A stretch of 64,000 nt of DNA from Anaerocolumna jejuensis DSM 15929 (GTDB lineage: Bacteria > Bacillota > Clostridia > Lachnospirales > Lachnospiraceae): NCBI RefSeq assembly GCF_900142215.1, contig NZ_FRAC01000032.1:16445-80444 (forward strand), in the 5' to 3' direction. The position numbers and the translations under genes are program-made. The notes under the pieces were generated by a model that worked only from the letters and a program-made list of their open reading frames with translations, did not search any database and was not told where the DNA came from. Positions 61,503 through 64,000 of the stretch are shown here, piece by piece. How positions within the stretch are numbered: position 1 is the stretch's first letter; each line of letters starts with the position of its first letter.

Positions 61503-62280
61503 TTTTATAATAATGATGGTTAGTCTTCTGGCATCTGTGGCCGGGGCTATCTGCGGGATAGGAGGCGGAATTATCATTAAGCCGGTATTGGATTCACTGG
61601 GAATTATGAGTGTGGATACGGCAAGCTTCCTGTCCGGCTGCACAGTAATGAGTATGTCCGGTTATTCCGTCCTCAGGGCAGTCTGTAATAAAGAGTTTAA
61701 TACCCGGCTGAAAACGGGAATCCCCATATCAGCTGGAGCTGCTGCCGGAGGAATCCTGGGCAGATATTTCTTTGGCTTATTAAGCAGCAGCTTCCCTAGC
61801 CCGGACGATATCGGAGCCGTACAATCAGTATGCCTGTTTTGGCTGACTTTTGCCGTACTGTTATATACGATTAGCAGACAGAAGATTAAAACCAATAATA
61901 TATCCAGACCACTATTATGTATATTGGCGGGTCTTATGCTGGGAGTTGTTTCTTCTTTTCTTGGAATTGGAGGAGGTCCCTTTAATCTGGTGCTCCTTTC
62001 CTTTTTGTTCTCTATGGAACCGAAAGAAGCTGCCCGGAATTCCCTCCTTATTATTTTTTTTGCCCAAATTTCCAGTCTGACACTTATAATAGCCGGTGGT
62101 AAGGTTCCGGATTTCAGCTTCAAAGTTCTTGCGGGAATGATCCTGGCAGGAATTGCCGGGGCGGTTATCGGCAGAAGGGTGAATAAATTAATCAAAGAGG
62201 AGACTGTTGATATCCTGTTTCGTGGTCTGAATTTTATAATAATGATTATATGTATATATAATTTTATTAAGTATTTATAG
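61492..62280 (+). CDS. TauE/SafE-family sulfite/sulfate exporter
   Basis: A 262-residue membrane protein with about eight helices and the two family repeats VAGAICGIGGGIIIKPVLD and VVSSFLGIGGGPFNLVLLSF. TauE/SafE proteins are thought to export sulfite, sulfoacetate or related anions. The start ATG overlaps the sulfatase stop by 11 bp, so it is coupled to sulfatase translation. Removing the sulfate freed in the cytoplasm is the natural inference. Confidence 0.9.
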   Translation: MINSFIIMMVSLLASVAGAICGIGGGIIIKPVLDSLGIMSVDTASFLSGCTVMSMSGYSVLRAVCNKEFNTRLKTGIPISAGAAAGGILGRYFFGLLSSSFPSPDDIGAVQSVCLFWLTFAVLLYTISRQKIKTNNISRPLLCILAGLMLGVVSSFLGIGGGPFNLVLLSFLFSMEPKEAARNSLLIIFFAQISSLTLIIAGGKVPDFSFKVLAGMILAGIAGAVIGRRVNKLIKEETVDILFRGLNFIIMIICIYNFIKYL

Positions 62281-62388
62281 GAAAGATGGGCAGCTGCCCT
62301 TCCAGGGAATATAAAGCTGGTCATAGATAAAAAAAGCGTTACATTTTTATTTTTTTTTATATAAGCATGGATGGAAGGAGGAAGAACT

Positions 62389-63507
62389 GTGCCGCCGTTA
62401 GGATTACTGATAAAGCCATCATCCGGGATGTGCAATTTACAATGCTCCTACTGCTTTTACCGGGATATTACACAGTACAGGGAAAAGCAGAATTATGGCT
62501 TTATAACTGTTGAAACACTGGAAAATATTATTAAGAAAGCGCTGGCATATGCGGAAGGCTTTTGCAGCTTTGGATATCAGGGCGGTGAACCTACCCTGAT
62601 TGGAACCGGCTTTTATAAGAAGGCCGTGGAGCTGCAGAATAAGTATAATAGTAAGGGCATTAAGATTTGTAATTCCATTCAAACCAATGGGTATCAACTG
62701 AATGAAGAATGGGCTAAATTTTTTAAACAAAATAATTTCCTGGTGGGACTTTCTCTGGATGGTATGAAAAAGACCCATGACAGCTGCAGAAGGAATGCGA
62801 GGGGAGAAGGTACTTTTACGGATATAATGGCTGTTACTGATATATTTGATAAGTATCAGGTCGAGTATAACCTATTAACAGTGGTAAATTCCTTTACTGC
62901 AAAAAGAGTACAGGAAATTTATCAGTTTTACCGCCGTAAAGGATTTAATTACCTGCAGTTCATTCCTTGCCTGGACCCGATAGGGGACCAGGGTGAGAAA
63001 GGGGAATATACCCTGGAGGCCTCAGACTATGGGGAATTTCTCATAAAACTGTTTGATTTATGGTATAGGGATTATAGTCTAGGCAGAATGGTTTATATCC
63101 GTGAATTTGATAATTATGTCAGGATTCTTGCCGGTTTTCCGGCAGAATCCTGCGGAATGAATGGAAGATGCAGCATTCAGAATGTTGTAGAAGCAGATGG
63201 TATGGTTTATCCCTGCGACTTCTATGTATTGGATTCTTATAAGCTTGCCAGCCTGAATGACAGCGATTTTAGTGAGATATGGAGCAGCAGCAATGCAAAG
63301 AAATTTCTGGAGGAATCGGTAAAACCGGCTGAAAAGTGCCTGGACTGCAGGTATTATTCCCTGTGCAGGGGAGGCTGCAGACGTTACCGGGTGCTATCGG
63401 GTAAAGATGGCGGCAGCCTTAATAAATTCTGCACCTCCTATAAGATGTTTTTTGATGCGGATTTACAACGGTTATTAGAGCTTGCGGAAAAAGTTAAGAA
63501 AAGATAG
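62389..63507 (+). CDS. Anaerobic sulfatase-maturating enzyme (radical SAM)
   Basis: The 372-residue anSME oxidises the sulfatase active-site cysteine to formylglycine without oxygen. It begins MPPLGLLIKPSS as in the Clostridium perfringens enzyme and carries the radical SAM motif Cys15-Cys19-Cys22 (GMCNLQCSYCFY), FGYQGGEPTL, SIQTNGYQL, and the SPASM cysteines in SCGMNGRCSIQ, YPCDFYVLDSYKL and CLDCRYYSLCRGGCRRYR. GTG 62389 is preferred because GGAGG lies seven bases before it. Confidence 0.95.
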   Translation: MPPLGLLIKPSSGMCNLQCSYCFYRDITQYREKQNYGFITVETLENIIKKALAYAEGFCSFGYQGGEPTLIGTGFYKKAVELQNKYNSKGIKICNSIQTNGYQLNEEWAKFFKQNNFLVGLSLDGMKKTHDSCRRNARGEGTFTDIMAVTDIFDKYQVEYNLLTVVNSFTAKRVQEIYQFYRRKGFNYLQFIPCLDPIGDQGEKGEYTLEASDYGEFLIKLFDLWYRDYSLGRMVYIREFDNYVRILAGFPAESCGMNGRCSIQNVVEADGMVYPCDFYVLDSYKLASLNDSDFSEIWSSSNAKKFLEESVKPAEKCLDCRYYSLCRGGCRRYRVLSGKDGGSLNKFCTSYKMFFDADLQRLLELAEKVKKR

Positions 63508-63590
63508 GCATTAATTAATTGAGTGAGATTGTATAACTAAAAGTAAGATAGATTGAAATATCCTAATAAGCAGATTAACAGGAGGAACAT

Positions 63591-64000
63591 ATGAATAATA
63601 TACCTAGAAATGAATATCCAAGGCCAAATTTTATCCGGGATTCTTGGCTTTCTCTAAATGGCACCTGGGATTTTTCCTTTGACCGGGAAGCCTATGACCG
63701 TAAAATTACAGTCCCCTTTGCCTATGAGACAAAGCTATCAGGAATTAATGAAACAGAAATGCACAAGGAAGTCTGGTACCGGCGAAGCTTTACGTTACCG
63801 GAAGCAATGCTCAATAAACAGATAGTACTTCATTTTGGTGCGGTGGATTATTTCTGCAGGATATGGGTCAATGACATTCCGGTTACAGAACATACCGGCG
63901 GACAGACCGGCTTTTTTACAGATATTACAGCCTGTGTCCGGTATCAGGAGGAAAATGTGATACGGGTGCAGGTATGGGACGATTATACTGATTTGGAGAT
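63591..64000 (+). CDS. Glycoside hydrolase family 2, 5' part
   Basis: The first 136 residues of a GH2 enzyme, cut by the window end. It opens NNIPRNEYPRPNFIRDSWLSL, NGTWDFSFDRE, and shows VWYRRSFTLPEA, HFGAVDYFCRIWVND and EHTGGQTGFFTDITA, parallel to the GH2 protein at 44191. AGGAGGAACAT precedes ATG. No signal peptide. Position after the sulfatase and maturase genes suggests it cleaves the desulfated oligosaccharide. Confidence 0.9.
   Translation, partial: MNNIPRNEYPRPNFIRDSWLSLNGTWDFSFDREAYDRKITVPFAYETKLSGINETEMHKEVWYRRSFTLPEAMLNKQIVLHFGAVDYFCRIWVNDIPVTEHTGGQTGFFTDITACVRYQEENVIRVQVWDDYTDLE

Overview
The window looks like the chromosome of an anaerobic, spore-forming Firmicute of the Lachnospiraceae type (Anaerocolumna, Lacrimispora, Lachnoclostridium or Kineothrix-like). 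Evidence: moderate-to-low GC by eye (not computed), strong AGGAGG ribosome sites, a spore photoproduct lyase and a LysM/GH18 spore-cortex-type enzyme, a Clostridium-type molybdenum nif cluster with a NifN-NifB fusion and split homocitrate synthase, clostridial SucD/Cat2 homologues, an electron-bifurcating-type lactate dehydrogenase, and YesM/YesN-controlled sugar uptake. The species cannot be fixed from the sequence alone. No rRNA, tRNA or CRISPR array was seen.

Layout. 1-1.6 kb: a truncated WG-repeat lipoprotein, a tandem hairpin repeat and a 34-residue lysine-rich protein. 1.6-5.3 kb (minus): nucleosidase, SplB, SDR and MraY-like genes, overlapping. 5.4-8.1 kb: agmatine deiminase, N-carbamoylputrescine amidase and a cysteine-peptidase-like protein. 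8.2-9.7 kb: a complete IS256-family element. 9.7-14.3 kb: VOC protein, glutathione peroxidase, FtsH-like protease abutting a 27-bp minisatellite, and an orphan sugar-binding protein. 14.4-17.2 kb: lysine riboswitch and a three-gene amino acid ABC importer. 17.2-20.9 kb: a copper-ligand-depleted multicopper-oxidase-like protein, a LysM/GH18 enzyme, OhrR, and a second glutathione peroxidase read divergently.

21-32.5 kb is the nitrogenase cluster: nifH, nifI1, nifI2, nifD, nifK, nifE, nifN-B, a 2Fe-2S ferredoxin, nifV-omega and nifV-alpha, closed by a strong terminator. 32.7-41.7 kb is a fermentation operon: CoA-acylating succinate semialdehyde dehydrogenase, 4-hydroxybutyrate CoA-transferase, an internally deleted copy of that transferase, LysR, a LarA-type racemase, EtfB, EtfA with a ferredoxin domain, and a GlcD-type dehydrogenase. 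41.7-46.9 kb carries glycosidases (GH4, GH2) with two AraC regulators. 47-49.4 kb is feoAB. 49.7-52.6 kb has a small membrane protein, an intracellular subtilisin, decayed DNA and a DedA protein. 52.7-64 kb is a glycan locus: YesM/YesN two-component system, Lpl-type ABC importer, sulfatase, TauE/SafE exporter, anaerobic sulfatase maturase and a GH2 gene that runs off the end. Together these suggest uptake, desulfation and hydrolysis of a sulfated glycan, with sulfate or sulfite exported.

The most unusual signal is a roughly 100-bp structured element that recurs directly upstream of the start codons of unrelated genes (ohrR, an AraC gene, and both Lpl permease genes), with shorter relatives at 0.6 kb and 49.6 kb. 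It ends in GGGTATAAATATG-like sequence, carries a short upstream ORF beginning Met-Pro, and creates false N-terminal extensions ending in YAMGINM.
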